Of a stretch of 64,000 nt of DNA, positions 32,908 through 42,541 are shown piece after piece. Made by a program: the position numbers and the translations under genes. Source of the stretch: Meiothermus ruber DSM 1279 (lineage in GTDB: Bacteria; Deinococcota; Deinococci; Deinococcales; Thermaceae). Below the pieces are notes generated by a model. The model did no database searches, was not told the DNA's origin, and was given only the letters and a program-made list of their open reading frames with translations. How positions within the stretch are numbered: the first letter of the stretch is position 1; each line of letters begins with the position of its first letter. Location of the stretch: assembly GCF_000024425.1 (NCBI RefSeq), contig NC_013946.1, forward strand, positions 2,046,001-2,110,000, written 5' to 3'.

Positions 32908-33534
32908 TTGCACGGGAAACTGTATCTGGTAGCGACCCCACGCCCCGGTCAAGCTGAGGCAGAGCTGATGCGCCGCCTCGAGGCGGCCCTGGAGGGCGGG
33001 GTGGATCTGTTGCAGCTACGGGCCAAGAACCTCGAGGCCCAGGCCATCCTGGCCCTGGGGGAAAATCTGCGAGCGCTGTGTGCGCGTTACCGGGTGCCGC
33101 TGATAATCAACGACCGCCCCGATCTGGCGGCTTTGTTGGAGGCCCACGGGGTGCACCTGGGGCAGGGGGATCTGAACGTGGCCCAGGCCCGGCGCTTTTT
33201 TTCGGGCTGGATCGGGCGCAGCACCCATGAGCCCGAACAGGCCCTGCGGGAGCAGGCCGCGCTCGAGGGCGGCCCGGGCTACCTTTCGGTAGGCCCGGTC
33301 TGGGAAACCCCCACCAAACCAGGGCGACCGGCCGCGGGCCTGGCCTACGTGCGATGGGCCGCGCAAAACCTCCGGGTACCCTGGTTCGCTATTGGGGGCA
33401 TCGACGAGCACACCCTGCCCCAGGTGCTGGAGGCAGGCGCCCGCCGGGTGGCGGTGGTGCGGAGCATCTTAGACGCACCCGATCCCGAGAAAGCTGCAAG
33501 GCATATGCGGAGGTGGCTGGATGGTTTGGATTAA
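32908..33534 (+). CDS. thiE: thiamine-phosphate synthase
   Basis: Joins the HMP pyrophosphate and thiazole phosphate halves to make thiamine phosphate. The 208-residue TIM-barrel protein has [46 protein letters not shown] and WFAIGGI, all ThiE hallmarks. The start is TTG at 32908, 7 bases after AGGAGG. A weak start with a maskable ribosome site suits riboswitch control. It overlaps thiS by 14 bases. Confidence 0.96.
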   Translation: MHGKLYLVATPRPGQAEAELMRRLEAALEGGVDLLQLRAKNLEAQAILALGENLRALCARYRVPLIINDRPDLAALLEAHGVHLGQGDLNVAQARRFFSGWIGRSTHEPEQALREQAALEGGPGYLSVGPVWETPTKPGRPAAGLAYVRWAAQNLRVPWFAIGGIDEHTLPQVLEAGARRVAVVRSILDAPDPEKAARHMRRWLDGLD

Positions 33535-33727
33535 CGGCAGGGCGGTGGAGGCCGAAGGGAAGAGCCTTGGCGAGATGGTCGAGGCGGTGTGCCGCCAGCA
33601 GGGAGTTAACCCCGAGGCGGTCGTGGTCTTGCTCAACGAAGAGATCTGGAGCAAAGGCCGCTGGCCGGATCGCACCCTGGTGGCAGGGGATGTGGTGGAG
33701 ATCGTGACCTTGATGCAGGGAGGCTAG
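33521..33727 (+). CDS. thiS: sulfur carrier protein ThiS
   Basis: Ubiquitin-like protein of 68 residues that carries sulfur as a C-terminal thiocarboxylate for thiazole synthesis. It starts [16 protein letters not shown], has [13 protein letters not shown] at the end, and the terminal Gly-Gly needed for activation is intact. No thiF adenylyltransferase is in this operon, so activation must be done by a protein encoded elsewhere. Confidence 0.93.
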   Translation: MVWINGRAVEAEGKSLGEMVEAVCRQQGVNPEAVVVLLNEEIWSKGRWPDRTLVAGDVVEIVTLMQGG

Positions 33728-33729
33728 CC

Positions 33730-34527
33730 GTGAGCGCACTGGTGATTGCAGGGCAGCGTCTGAACAGCCGCTTGCTGGTGGGCACGGGCAAGTACCGCGA
33801 CTTCGCGCTGATGCGGGAGGCCCTCGAGGCCTCCGGGGCCGAGGTGGTCACCGTCTCCATCCGGCGCGTCGAGGCGGGGGCCGCCGGACACCAGGGCCTG
33901 CTGGAAGCGCTGGACTGGCAGCGCTACCGGGTGCTGCCCAACACCGCCGGAGCCCGCACGGCTGCCGAGGCCCTGCGCCTGGCACGGCTGGGGCGGGCGC
34001 TTACAGGCAGCGACTGGGTCAAGCTGGAGGTCATCCCCGACCCCACCTACCTGCTACCCGACCCGCTGGAAACCTGGCGCGCCGCGGAAATTCTGGTGCA
34101 GGAGGGCTTTGTGGTGTTGCCCTATATCGCCCCCGACCCGGTGCTGGCGCAGCGGCTGGCCCGGCTCGGCTGCGCCACCGTGATGCCCCTGGCCGCTCCC
34201 ATCGGCTCAGGGCAGGGCCTCAGGAACCGGGCCATGTTGGAGATTTTCGCGCAGCAACGCGCCCACTTACCACCCATCGTAGTGGACGCCGGGCTGCGCT
34301 GGCCCTCGGAAGCGGCCGGGGCCATGGAGCTAGGGGCCGACGCGGTGCTGGTCAACACCGCCATCGCCGAGGCCCAGAACCCCGTGGCGATGGCCGCTGC
34401 CTTCCGCCTGGCCGTCGAGGCAGGGCGCCAGGCCTACGAGGCCGGGCCCATGCCCGAACGCCCCACCGCCAGCCCCTCCAGCCCGGCCCAGGGTGTGCCC
34501 CTGCCCCAACCGGAGATGCCGCTATGA
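33730..34527 (+). CDS. thiG: thiazole synthase ThiG
   Basis: Forms the thiazole ring from deoxyxylulose phosphate, dehydroglycine and ThiS-thiocarboxylate. The 265-residue protein has [11 protein letters not shown] with the Schiff-base-region start, [25 protein letters not shown]-like text, [29 protein letters not shown] and [29 protein letters not shown] in pieces. It begins at GTG 33730, two bases after thiS, and overlaps thiO (ATGA). Two extra residues PL-rich at the C-terminus form a loose tail. Confidence 0.96.
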   Translation: MSALVIAGQRLNSRLLVGTGKYRDFALMREALEASGAEVVTVSIRRVEAGAAGHQGLLEALDWQRYRVLPNTAGARTAAEALRLARLGRALTGSDWVKLEVIPDPTYLLPDPLETWRAAEILVQEGFVVLPYIAPDPVLAQRLARLGCATVMPLAAPIGSGQGLRNRAMLEIFAQQRAHLPPIVVDAGLRWPSEAAGAMELGADAVLVNTAIAEAQNPVAMAAAFRLAVEAGRQAYEAGPMPERPTASPSSPAQGVPLPQPEMPL

Positions 34528-35426
34528 GCGAGGTGGTGGTGGTGGGCGGCGGCATCATCGGCAGCCTCATCGCCTACCGGCTGCGCCAGGCCGGGCTCGA
34601 GGTCACCGTGCTCGAGGCGGGCAGGGCCGGGCAGGCCACCCGGGCTTCGGCGGGCATGCTGGCCCCCTACACCGAGGGCCTTGGAGGGGAGTTGCTCGAG
34701 TGGGCCCGGGAAGGGCTCGAGTGCTACCCAGCGCTCGCACGCGAACTCGAGGCCCTCAGCGGGATGGCCGTTCCTGTGGCCCTGGGTGGGGTGTGGCGCC
34801 TCGAGGGCCCCCTGCATAGCTGGCAGGCCCTGCACAACCTCGAGCCCCTCCCCGGCGGCTACCTCGACCCGATCACGCTGCTGGCCGCTGTGCAAAAAGC
34901 CTTTGTCAGTATGGGCGGCAGCCTACAGCGGGAAGAAGCCCTGCACCTCGAGCCCGGCTGGGTGCACACCCCCACCCAACGCATCGCAGCCCGCCAGATC
35001 GTCATCGCCTGCGGCGCCTGGTCGGGCCGCTTTGGCCTGGCGGTGCGCCCCCTCAAGGGCGAGGCCCTGCTGTTGTCGGCCCCACCCCCGCCCGGCCCGG
35101 TCTTCGTGGGGGACAGCTACGCGCTGCCCCGCGGCGCCCAAGTCTACCTGGGGGCCACCCAGCGCGAGGGCTGGAGACCCGGTGTGGAGGCAGCCGGGCT
35201 GCGCTGGCTGGAGCAGCACCGCCGGACGCACTTCCCTCTGCTGCACCAGGCCCCCATCACCCAGCGGCACTGGGGCTACCGCCCAGCCGGTTCGCTCACG
35301 GTTGGGCGGCTCGCCCCGGGCATCCTGGCCGCTACCGGGCACGGGCGCAACGGCATCCTGCTGGCCCCGGCCACCGCCCGCCGGGTAACCGAGATGGTGC
35401 TGGACTCGTGGAAAACACACCAATAG
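34524..35426 (+). CDS. thiO: glycine oxidase ThiO
   Basis: FAD enzyme that oxidises glycine to the imine used by ThiG. The 300-residue protein opens [17 protein letters not shown] (dinucleotide binding), has [13 protein letters not shown], then [13 protein letters not shown] and ends with [32 protein letters not shown] in pieces, the usual ThiO C-terminal FAD segment. Presence of thiO instead of thiH points to oxygen-dependent thiazole synthesis. The start overlaps the thiG stop. Confidence 0.92.
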   Translation: MSEVVVVGGGIIGSLIAYRLRQAGLEVTVLEAGRAGQATRASAGMLAPYTEGLGGELLEWAREGLECYPALARELEALSGMAVPVALGGVWRLEGPLHSWQALHNLEPLPGGYLDPITLLAAVQKAFVSMGGSLQREEALHLEPGWVHTPTQRIAARQIVIACGAWSGRFGLAVRPLKGEALLLSAPPPPGPVFVGDSYALPRGAQVYLGATQREGWRPGVEAAGLRWLEQHRRTHFPLLHQAPITQRHWGYRPAGSLTVGRLAPGILAATGHGRNGILLAPATARRVTEMVLDSWKTHQ

Positions 35427-35444
35427 ATAGTCAAAGGAGCCAAC

Positions 35445-36755
35445 ATGACCCAACTGGAAGCCGCCCGCAAGGGCATCATCACCGAAGCCATGGCCTATGT
35501 GGCCCAATCCGAGGGGCTCGAGCCGGAGTTGGTGCGGGAGCGCGTGGCCGCCGGACGGGTGGTCATCCCCGCCAACCCCAACCACCGCACCCTGACCCAT
35601 TTCACCGCCATTGGCGAGGGGATGCGGGTAAAGGTCAACGCCAACCTGGGCACCTCCTACGACTTCGCCGACCCCGAGCAGGAGGTGCAGAAAGTCCGGG
35701 CCGCCATTGAGGCGGGCGCCGATGCCGTGATGGATCTCTCCACCGGGGGCGACCTGGCCCGCATCCGCAAGATGACCCTGGAGGCCAGCAGCGTCCCGCT
35801 GGGCACCGTACCGATCTACGAGGCCGAGTTCCGGGCGGCCCGGCGCAAGAGCGTCTTCGATATGACCCCCGACGAGCTGCTGGCGGTGATCGAAGAGCAC
35901 GGCCGTTCGGGGGTCGACTACATCACCATTCACGCGGGAGTGACCCAGGAAAGCCTGCGCCGTTACCGCAATAGCTCGAGGGTCACCGGCATCGTCTCGC
36001 GGGGGGGCGGGCTGCTGGCGGCCTGGATGCTGCGCAACGAGCGGGAAAACCCCCTGTGGGAGCGCTTCGACGACGTATTGGAGATCGCCCGCACCTACGA
36101 CATGACCCTTTCGCTGGGGGACGGGCTGCGCCCGGGCTCCCTGGCCGACGCCACCGACCGCCCCCAGATCCAGGAACTGCTGCTGGTGGGCGAGCTGGTC
36201 GAACGGGCGCGCCGGGCCGGGGTGCAGGTAATGGTGGAGGGGCCGGGGCATATTCCCCTGAACGAGATCCAGACCAACGTGCAGTTGCAGAAGAAGCTCA
36301 CCGATCAGGCCCCCTTCTACATCCTGGGCATGCTCCCCATCGATACTGCAGCAGGATACGACCATATAGCCGGGGCCATCGGTGGGGCGGTGGCAGGCTG
36401 GCACGGCGCCGACATGCTGTGCTACCTGACCCCGGCCGAGCACCTGGCCCTGCCCAGCGTCCAGCAGGTGCGCGAGGGGGTGATCGCCTTCAAGCTGGCG
36501 GCCCACGCCGCCGACGTGGCTCGAGGCCACCCCGCCGCCCTCCTGCGCAACCACCAGATGAGCCAGGCCCGCTATGCCCTCGACTGGGAGCGCCAGTTCG
36601 AGCTATGCCTGTTCCCCCAGGAGGCCCGCCGGCTCTACGAGACCCGCGCCACCCGCACCAAAGCCTGTAGCATGTGCGGCCCCTTCTGTCCGATGAACCT
36701 GGTCGAAGCCGTGCTGCGCGGCAAGGCCCGCGCGAGCGACCTCGAGCCGGCCTAA
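35445..36755 (+). CDS. thiC: phosphomethylpyrimidine synthase ThiC
   Basis: Radical-SAM enzyme that rearranges AIR to HMP phosphate. The 436-residue form lacks the long N-terminal extension seen in proteobacteria. Visible are [28 protein letters not shown] in pieces, [25 protein letters not shown] and GPGHIP. The C-terminal cluster motif [10 protein letters not shown] supplies CxxCxxxxC-type ligands for the [4Fe-4S] cluster. It has an AAAGGAG site and follows thiO by 18 bases. Confidence 0.96.
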   Translation: MTQLEAARKGIITEAMAYVAQSEGLEPELVRERVAAGRVVIPANPNHRTLTHFTAIGEGMRVKVNANLGTSYDFADPEQEVQKVRAAIEAGADAVMDLSTGGDLARIRKMTLEASSVPLGTVPIYEAEFRAARRKSVFDMTPDELLAVIEEHGRSGVDYITIHAGVTQESLRRYRNSSRVTGIVSRGGGLLAAWMLRNERENPLWERFDDVLEIARTYDMTLSLGDGLRPGSLADATDRPQIQELLLVGELVERARRAGVQVMVEGPGHIPLNEIQTNVQLQKKLTDQAPFYILGMLPIDTAAGYDHIAGAIGGAVAGWHGADMLCYLTPAEHLALPSVQQVREGVIAFKLAAHAADVARGHPAALLRNHQMSQARYALDWERQFELCLFPQEARRLYETRATRTKACSMCGPFCPMNLVEAVLRGKARASDLEPA

Positions 36756-36771
36756 ACCCCTGGAGGCCTCG

Positions 36772-37572
36772 GTGCCCTTCCCCATCGCCCTCACCATCGC
36801 CGGTAGCGACCCCAGCGGGGGGGCCGGTCTGCAGGCTGACCTCAAAACCTTCCATCGTTTTGGGGTCTACGGCATGAGCGTGGTCACTGTACTGACCGTG
36901 CAGAACACCCTTGGGGTGCGTGAGGTGGCGCCTTTGGAACCCGGTCTGGTCGCGCGACAGCTCGAGGCCGTGCTGCAAGATCCCGGCGCCCACGCCATCA
37001 AAACCGGGGCTTTGGGGGATGCAGCCATCGTGCACAGCATTGCGCCAATCCTGGCTCAAACAAACTTGCCGCTGGTGGTAGACCCTGTGCTGGTTGCCAA
37101 AAGCGGCGATTGGCTGCTGACCGAGCAGGCCCTCGAGGCTCTCAAGTCCGAACTGTTCCCCCTCGCCACCCTGCTCACCCCCAACCTGCCCGAGGCCCGG
37201 GCCCTGCTGGGCCAGCCCATCCGCGACCTGGCCGATGCCCGCGAAGCCGCCCGGCTGCTGGGGGGACTGGGGCCCCGGGCTGTGCTGCTCAAAGGCGGCC
37301 ACCTGGCAGGAGAAGAGTCCACCGACGTGCTGTGGGATGGCCGCAAGCTACACCTCTTTACCGCCCAGAAAATCCCCTCGAGCCATACCCACGGCACCGG
37401 CTGCACCCTTTCCGCCGCAATTACCGCGTTGCTGGCGAAAGGGGTCGCGCTGCTCGAGGCTGTGGCTCGAGCCAAGCGCTTCGTGACCCGGGCCATCGAG
37501 ACGGCCCCGGGCATCGGAGGGGGCATCGGGCCGCTCAACCACTGGGCGGAAGAAGGGGCTGAAAACCCGTAG
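36772..37572 (+). CDS. thiD: hydroxymethylpyrimidine/phosphomethylpyrimidine kinase
   Basis: Phosphorylates HMP and HMP phosphate before ThiE. The 266-residue ribokinase-fold protein has TIAGSDPSGGAGLQADLKTF, YGMSVVTVLTVQNTLGV, VDPVLVAKSG, LTPNLPEARALLG, LLKGGHL and the catalytic HTHGTGCTLSAAI. GTG 36772 follows CTGGAGGCC. It closes the thiamine operon and converges on coaBC. Confidence 0.95.
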   Translation: MPFPIALTIAGSDPSGGAGLQADLKTFHRFGVYGMSVVTVLTVQNTLGVREVAPLEPGLVARQLEAVLQDPGAHAIKTGALGDAAIVHSIAPILAQTNLPLVVDPVLVAKSGDWLLTEQALEALKSELFPLATLLTPNLPEARALLGQPIRDLADAREAARLLGGLGPRAVLLKGGHLAGEESTDVLWDGRKLHLFTAQKIPSSHTHGTGCTLSAAITALLAKGVALLEAVARAKRFVTRAIETAPGIGGGIGPLNHWAEEGAENP

Positions 37573-37589
37573 CCGCGGGCAGGCGCGAT

Positions 37590-38816
37590 CTATCCCTGGG
37601 CTCCCTCTGCGAGGAGACCAACCACCCGCGCCAGAACGGCTGCGGCCACCTCGCCCTTGGTCATGAGGGGCAGGGGCTCGACCACCCCGCCCGGCAGCAG
37701 CAGAAGAACGCGGTTGGTGTCCACGGCGAAACCGGCATCGGGGGCGCTGATATCGTTGGCCACGATCATGGAGAGACTTTTGCGCTCGAGCTTGTCCTGC
37801 GCGTTCTCCCGCAGTTTCTCACTCTCGGCGGCGAAGCCCACCACCACCGCTGGCCGGCCCAGGTGCCGGCGCTCTTCAGCCACGGCCAGCAGGATGTCCG
37901 GGGTGGGCTCGAGTTCGAGCTGGGGGGCTTCCCGCTCCTTCTTGATCTTGTGGGCCCGCACCTGGCGGGGCCGGAAGTCGGCCACCGCGGCCGCCATGAT
38001 CAGCACATCCGCCTCCCGGCACAGCCGCAAGACCGCCTCGGCCATCTGGGCGGCGGTTTCCACGTCGGTGCGCTCGGCCCCGGTGGGGGTGGGCAGGGCA
38101 GCGGCCGTAGCCCCCACCACCAGGCTGACCCGAGCCCCCAGATCCAGCGCGGCCTGGGCCAGGGCAAAACCCTGTTTGCCCGAGGAGCGGTTGGTGAGGT
38201 AGCGCACCGGGTCGAGGGGCTCCTGGGTGCCGCCCGCGCTCACCACCACGTGTTTTCCGGCCAGGGGGCCGCCGCGGCCCAGGGCCAGGCGAATCTGCCC
38301 CAGGATCTCGGCGGGCTCGAGCATCCGCCCCAGCCCCACCAGCCCCGAGGCCATGCGACCCTGGGCAGGGCCCAGGATCTGCACACCCCGGCGGCGCAGG
38401 GTCTCGAGGTTGGCCTGGGTGGCGGGGTGCTCGAACATCCCCCCGTCCATGGCGGGGGCCACCAGCACGGGACAGCGCGCGGCCAGGGCGGTCAGGGTAA
38501 GCAGGTTGTCGGCCTGGCCCTGGGCCAGCTTGGCCAGGGTGTGGGCGGTGCAGGGGGCGATCACCAGCAAGTCGGCGGCCTCCCCCAATCCGACGTGAAG
38601 CACGTGGGCCTCGCCCTCCCACAGGCTGGCGTAGGCCCTGCGCCCGGTAAGGGAGGCGAAGGTGAGCGGGGTGATGAAACGCTCGGCCCCCTCGCTCAGG
38701 ATCACATCCACCAGGGCCCCGGCCTGGGTGAGCTTGCTGGCGAGGTCGGCGGCCTTGTAGGCAGCGATGGAGCCGCTCACGCCCAGCACGATGCGCTTGC
38801 CCTGCAGGGGGTTCAT
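37590..38816 (-). CDS. coaBC: bifunctional phosphopantothenoylcysteine decarboxylase / ligase (CoaBC)
   Basis: Carries out two steps of coenzyme A synthesis. The N-terminal flavoprotein half has IVLGVSGSIAAYKAADLAS, LLVIAPCTAHTLAKLAQGQADNLL in pieces, APAMDGGMFEHPATQ and GRMASGL. The C-terminal ligase half has VVVSAGGTQEPLDPVRYLTN, SSGKQGFALA, AAAVADFRP and KIKKE. At 408 residues it is full-length. Its ATG overlaps the coaX stop, so two CoA genes form one transcription unit. Confidence 0.96.
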   Translation of the reverse strand: MNPLQGKRIVLGVSGSIAAYKAADLASKLTQAGALVDVILSEGAERFITPLTFASLTGRRAYASLWEGEAHVLHVGLGEAADLLVIAPCTAHTLAKLAQGQADNLLTLTALAARCPVLVAPAMDGGMFEHPATQANLETLRRRGVQILGPAQGRMASGLVGLGRMLEPAEILGQIRLALGRGGPLAGKHVVVSAGGTQEPLDPVRYLTNRSSGKQGFALAQAALDLGARVSLVVGATAAALPTPTGAERTDVETAAQMAEAVLRLCREADVLIMAAAVADFRPRQVRAHKIKKEREAPQLELEPTPDILLAVAEERRHLGRPAVVVGFAAESEKLRENAQDKLERKSLSMIVANDISAPDAGFAVDTNRVLLLLPGGVVEPLPLMTKGEVAAAVLARVVGLLAEGAQG

Positions 38817-39577
38817 TGGTTGAGCTCCCAGATGATGCGCAGGCCATCGAGGGTCAGCCAGGGAGCGATGATCTCGATGACCGGGGTTTCCTGGGCGATG
38901 AGCTCGGCCAGGCCACCGGTTCCAATAACCTTCATCTGGGGCCCGAGCTCGGCGCGGAAGCGAGCCACCATGCCCTCCACCAGGCCCACGTAACCGAACA
39001 GCAACCCCGACTGCATCGAGTGCACGGTGTTACGCCCGATAGCTGTGGGGGGCCGCCTGAGCTCGACCTTGGGCAGCTTGGCGGCCCGCTGGAACAGGGC
39101 CTCCGCGGCGATTCCGATGCCCGGCGCGATGGCCCCCCCCAGGTAATCCCCCTCGGCGGTGATGGCGTCGAAGGTGGTGGCCGTGCCGAAATCCACCACG
39201 CAGGCCGGGCCGCCGTAGAGCTTATGCACCGCCGCGGCATCCACGATGCGGTCAGCGCCCACCTGCGAAGGGTCGTCGTAGCGCACCCGCACCCCGGTCT
39301 GGAGGCTCGAGTCCACCACCAAAGGCTTCCGCCCAAGGTAGTCCTGCACGGCCTGAACCAGCGTCGCGGTCAGGGGTGGCACCACCGAAGCCAGCACCAC
39401 CGCCTCCACCTGGGCGGGCTTGTATCCGCTGAAGGAGAGCAGGTTGACCAGGGTGATGCCGTACTCGTCGGGCATGCGCTGGGGATCGGTGGAGATGCGC
39501 CAGCGCGGCCCCAGTTGCTCACCCTGGTAGAGGCCCAGGGTAATGTTGGTGTTGCCGATGTCGATGGCTAGCAGCAT
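38813..39577 (-). CDS. coaX: type III pantothenate kinase CoaX
   Basis: First enzyme of coenzyme A synthesis, in the ATP-dependent type III (ASKHA) form. The 254-residue protein has LLAIDIGNTNITLGLYQGE, VVLASVVPPLT, GVRVRYDDPSQVGADRIVDA in pieces, VVDFGTATTFDAI, GGAIAPGIG and the signature IGTGGLAELIA. The start has an AAGAGGAGG site. Type III kinases usually need a monovalent cation and are not feedback-inhibited by CoA. Confidence 0.95.
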   Translation of the reverse strand: MLLAIDIGNTNITLGLYQGEQLGPRWRISTDPQRMPDEYGITLVNLLSFSGYKPAQVEAVVLASVVPPLTATLVQAVQDYLGRKPLVVDSSLQTGVRVRYDDPSQVGADRIVDAAAVHKLYGGPACVVDFGTATTFDAITAEGDYLGGAIAPGIGIAAEALFQRAAKLPKVELRRPPTAIGRNTVHSMQSGLLFGYVGLVEGMVARFRAELGPQMKVIGTGGLAELIAQETPVIEIIAPWLTLDGLRIIWELNQ

Positions 39578-39745
39578 AAAACCTCCTCTTAGAAGGTTCC
39601 TTTGTCAATCAGACGATTTCTACTAGAGCGGGCTTGCCAGGGATGCAGCACCAACCGTTCTGGAAGGTAGCCCCGGACAACCTGGCTACAGGCGATGAGC
39701 ATCCTGATAGATATTACCCCCTACGGCCAGTTTTAACTGCACCCG

Positions 39746-40591
39746 CTACAGGGTCGGCCGCAGCAGGCGATCGAAGAGCACAGCCGCGTTGGGCTCGAGG
39801 CTCTCGGTCATCCAGCGGCGCAGGTTTTTCTCCAGGCTGGCCGGGTCGTCGGTGGCGTAGATGTGCTGCAGGCGCTCGAGGGCCAAGGAGGCTCCGCGCC
39901 CCATATACTCCTTGAGCACCTCGTGGGCCGCATTCCAGGCCGTGCTGATTCGCAGGCTTCGCTGAGCCCGATCCTCTTGCTGGGCCTGCTCATACAGATC
40001 GGGTGGGGTCTGGTTGGGGGCCTGCACCAGATGCAGAACCCCCGCAGCAAACCGCGCCGGTGGCAAGGCCTCAAAAAGATACTTCCCCCGGGCTAAAAAC
40101 CAGGCCTGCCCTACCAGGCCGTCCTCGAGCACCAGCGCACCGGTAAACTGCTCCTGCACAAGCGGCTGCATCAGGTTCTCAACCGCCACCTCGCGGGCCT
40201 CCACCCCGGTCAGGCGCAGCGACCCCTGGGTAAGGGCCACCAGAGGGGGCAGGTCGTCGGGCTGCAACCGATAAAGCGAGAGGGTGGCCAGGCCCAGCTC
40301 ACGCTGCACAGCCCGGTAGGCCACGGTACCGCTGAGGTGGCCGTAGGTGGTCTGCCGCCAGGCCCCCAAAAGCCGCCCCCGATAAAAAGCCAACCAACCC
40401 CGCTCCTCGCCGGAGAAGCGGGCCAGCAGGTAACCGGAAAAACCCTCCCCCCGCAGCCGTTCAATCAACTCCGGGATTAGCAAGCCACCCGGCGCGTGCT
40501 CCACCAGGGGGTCGCGGCGCGACAGCGCATCGAGCAGGTGGCCCATCAGAGAGGGCGAGATGCGCTCGAGCAGACCCTGGTACACGCTCAC
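39746..40591 (-). CDS. conserved hypothetical protein with repeated DUF4388-like modules
   Basis: A 281-residue soluble protein that I do not recognise. Two stretches have the same layout, GFSGYLLARFSGEERGWLAFYRGRLLGAW and FTGALVLEDGLVGQAWFLARGKYLFEA (each read in parts). They resemble the GxL...yF..G.l..A pattern of DUF4388/PatA-like modules. The C-terminal third is helical. GTG 40591 was chosen because GAGGAT precedes it. The longer frame back to 40729 has no ribosome site. A DUF4388-like protein is encoded about 1.2 kb away on the other side of thrB. Confidence 0.55.
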   Translation of the reverse strand: MSVYQGLLERISPSLMGHLLDALSRRDPLVEHAPGGLLIPELIERLRGEGFSGYLLARFSGEERGWLAFYRGRLLGAWRQTTYGHLSGTVAYRAVQRELGLATLSLYRLQPDDLPPLVALTQGSLRLTGVEAREVAVENLMQPLVQEQFTGALVLEDGLVGQAWFLARGKYLFEALPPARFAAGVLHLVQAPNQTPPDLYEQAQQEDRAQRSLRISTAWNAAHEVLKEYMGRGASLALERLQHIYATDDPASLEKNLRRWMTESLEPNAAVLFDRLLRPTL

Positions 40592-40909
40592 GGTATCCTC
40601 TACCCCGACTGGTTTGACAGGCCAGCAGTTCTCGCATGCCCCACCCACAACCGGCTTACATGCCAGGCACGGGTTCGTAGAAAATACAACCGCATATGCT
40701 AGCAGGCTGCCATGACCCCGCCTCCCCAAAACCGGTGCTCTAAGGTGGGAGCAAAACCGCTATAGAACACGCACAGGGCCCAAGGAATGGAGTAAGTCAC
40801 CCGCCTGTAGTATAGCTTGATTTGATGGTTTTTGCCCCGCGGCTGCACCCACCCCCAGCCCAGCATGCAGGTATGATGGCAAAGACCACCGCCTTCTAGC
40901 GGGAGCACT
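40592..40909. other. intergenic region between a hypothetical gene and thrB
   Basis: These 318 bases hold no convincing coding frame or RNA gene. A possible thrB -10 box TATGAT lies at 40872-40877, without a recognisable -35. A GGGAG ribosome site for thrB ends at 40905. The rest shows no strong repeat or hairpin. Confidence 0.5.
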
Positions 40910-41812
40910 ATGTCTGGCGATACCGTATACGTTCAAGTTCCAGCGACCCTGGCTAATCTGGGTTCGGGCTTTGATGCGCTCGGGGTGGCGCTCGATCTGT
41001 ACCTCGAGGTTCACGCCACCCCGTCCTGCAGCAACGAGCTGCACTACAGCGGCCAGGGGCAGGTGCCCAACACCCCGGACAATCTTATCCACCAAGGCTA
41101 CCGGGCCGCCTGGCAGTCCCTGGGTGAGCTCGACCCGCCGCCCCTGGCGGTCTGGGCTCACAATCCGATTCCCCTGGCCCGGGGCATGGGCAGCAGCTCG
41201 GCGGCCCTCGTTGCGGGGGCAGCCCTGGCCGATGCCTTTTCTGGGGGGCGGCTCGGGCCGGACGGCATCTTTCGGGTGACCGCCACCCTGGAAGGCCACC
41301 CCGACAATGTGGCCCCGGCGGTGTACGGCGGCTTTGTGGCCGCGCTGGCCGACCCCCCGCTGGCCCTGCCCATGCCTTCACCCAAAGGGCTGCGCTTTGT
41401 TCTGGGTGTGCCGCCTTACGAGGTGCCGACACCGCTGGCCCGGGCCGCTCTGCCCAAAACCATTCCCTACGCCGATGCCATCTTTAATCTGGCCCGCAGC
41501 GCGCTGTGGCCCGCGGCCCTGCACGCCGGGCGCCTGGATGCCCTGCGCGAAGCCGCCAAAGACCGCTTACACCAGCACTACCGCGCGCATCTGATGCCGG
41601 GCCTCGAGGCCGCTCTTGAGCGGGTCTATGCCGCGGGGGCCCTGGCCGCCTTTGTGGGAGGGGCCGGGCCTACCCTGGCCGCCCTGAGCGAGACACAGCA
41701 TATCGAGGCCATTCGACAGGCCATGCAAGATTATGTGGGGCAGGGCTTCACGCTGGTGCTCGGCCTGGGAGAAGGGTTGCGATGGAAGGTAGCTTCGATA
41801 CCATCCCGCTAA
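40910..41812 (+). CDS. thrB: homoserine kinase
   Basis: GHMP-family kinase that phosphorylates homoserine for threonine synthesis. The 300-residue protein has VQVPATLANLGSGFDALGVALD, the ATP-binding loop PLARGMGSSSAALVAGA, LEGHPDNVAPAVYGGFV and the C-terminal FVGGAGPTLAAL. thrA/thrC partners are not in this window. The next gene starts 31 bases inside thrB, which suggests coupled expression. Confidence 0.94.
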   Translation: MSGDTVYVQVPATLANLGSGFDALGVALDLYLEVHATPSCSNELHYSGQGQVPNTPDNLIHQGYRAAWQSLGELDPPPLAVWAHNPIPLARGMGSSSAALVAGAALADAFSGGRLGPDGIFRVTATLEGHPDNVAPAVYGGFVAALADPPLALPMPSPKGLRFVLGVPPYEVPTPLARAALPKTIPYADAIFNLARSALWPAALHAGRLDALREAAKDRLHQHYRAHLMPGLEAALERVYAAGALAAFVGGAGPTLAALSETQHIEAIRQAMQDYVGQGFTLVLGLGEGLRWKVASIPSR

Positions 41813-42531
41813 GCGACGTGCTTCAGATGATCCACGCCAGCCGTGGAACGGGGGTTCTGCACCTCAAAACCCATCTGCTTCCCCTGAAATTGCACTTCAT
41901 GCTCGGCGAGGTGGTCGGTGGCAGCATCCTGGACTGGGAAGGCTTTGAGGCCATCGCCACCTTTCCACTCCACCCCGAGCAGGGTCAGTTCCGGTTTGAG
42001 GGTGGTCGGGTGCAGGGATCCCCGCTTATGCCGTTCAAGGTTTTTGTGGGGGAGTGGGCCCGCATGAACGATCAGTGGGCCCGCTTCCGCAGCGTGCTGG
42101 ACTCCCCCAGTCGGGTGCTGGAGACGCCCCGGCCCGTGGAACCTTTTGCCGTTTTTGTGGGGGGCAAGAGCGTGCGGGCGGCGGCCAGAGCCTGGGGGGT
42201 TCCGCTGATCATCGCCGCCGAACGGGCCTGGCGGGGGCTGCGGGAGGGCGACCTCACCAAGCTGCGCAAGTATGCCTGGTTCGCCCTGCGCATCCGCCAC
42301 CCTTCGGCCCGGCGCACCCAGGCGGGCATACGCAACCCCAACGATATGACCGTGCTGCTCGACGGCAGCCGCAACCTGGGCGAGCTCATCCAGGCCGGTC
42401 TGCCCATTGCCCAGGTGCGGGCTTACCTGCTCGAGCGCATCACCAACGGGGAGCTCGAGGCCCCCGGTAGGGGCTGGATACTGCGCGACCTGCTCTGGGA
42501 GATCGAGGCCGAGCAGGCGGCCTCAAAGTAG
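41782..42531 (+). CDS. DUF4388 (PatA-like N-terminal) domain protein
   Basis: A 249-residue protein whose first ~100 residues fit the DUF4388 pattern: FDTIPLSDVLQMIHASRGTGVLHLKTHLLPLKLHFMLGEVVGGSI in pieces. Such modules are found in proteins linked to two-component and gliding/type IV pilus signalling, but the role here is unknown. The C-terminal part (SVRAAARAWGVPLIIAAERAW, RNLGELIQAGLPIAQVRAYL) looks like winged-helix or helical segments. The ATG lies within the end of thrB. Confidence 0.65.
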   Translation: MEGSFDTIPLSDVLQMIHASRGTGVLHLKTHLLPLKLHFMLGEVVGGSILDWEGFEAIATFPLHPEQGQFRFEGGRVQGSPLMPFKVFVGEWARMNDQWARFRSVLDSPSRVLETPRPVEPFAVFVGGKSVRAAARAWGVPLIIAAERAWRGLREGDLTKLRKYAWFALRIRHPSARRTQAGIRNPNDMTVLLDGSRNLGELIQAGLPIAQVRAYLLERITNGELEAPGRGWILRDLLWEIEAEQAASK

Positions 42532-42541
42532 CGCGCCCGCA

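Noticed and set aside
34923-36554. 543-codon minus-strand frame opposite thiO/thiC
   Set aside because: ThiO and ThiC motifs are unambiguous on the plus strand; the reverse frame is Gly/His/Gln-rich antisense text.
39578-39745. Possible TTGACA promoter for coaX at 39603-39608
   Set aside because: A -10 at normal spacing would overlap the ribosome site and start codon, so the match is probably chance.
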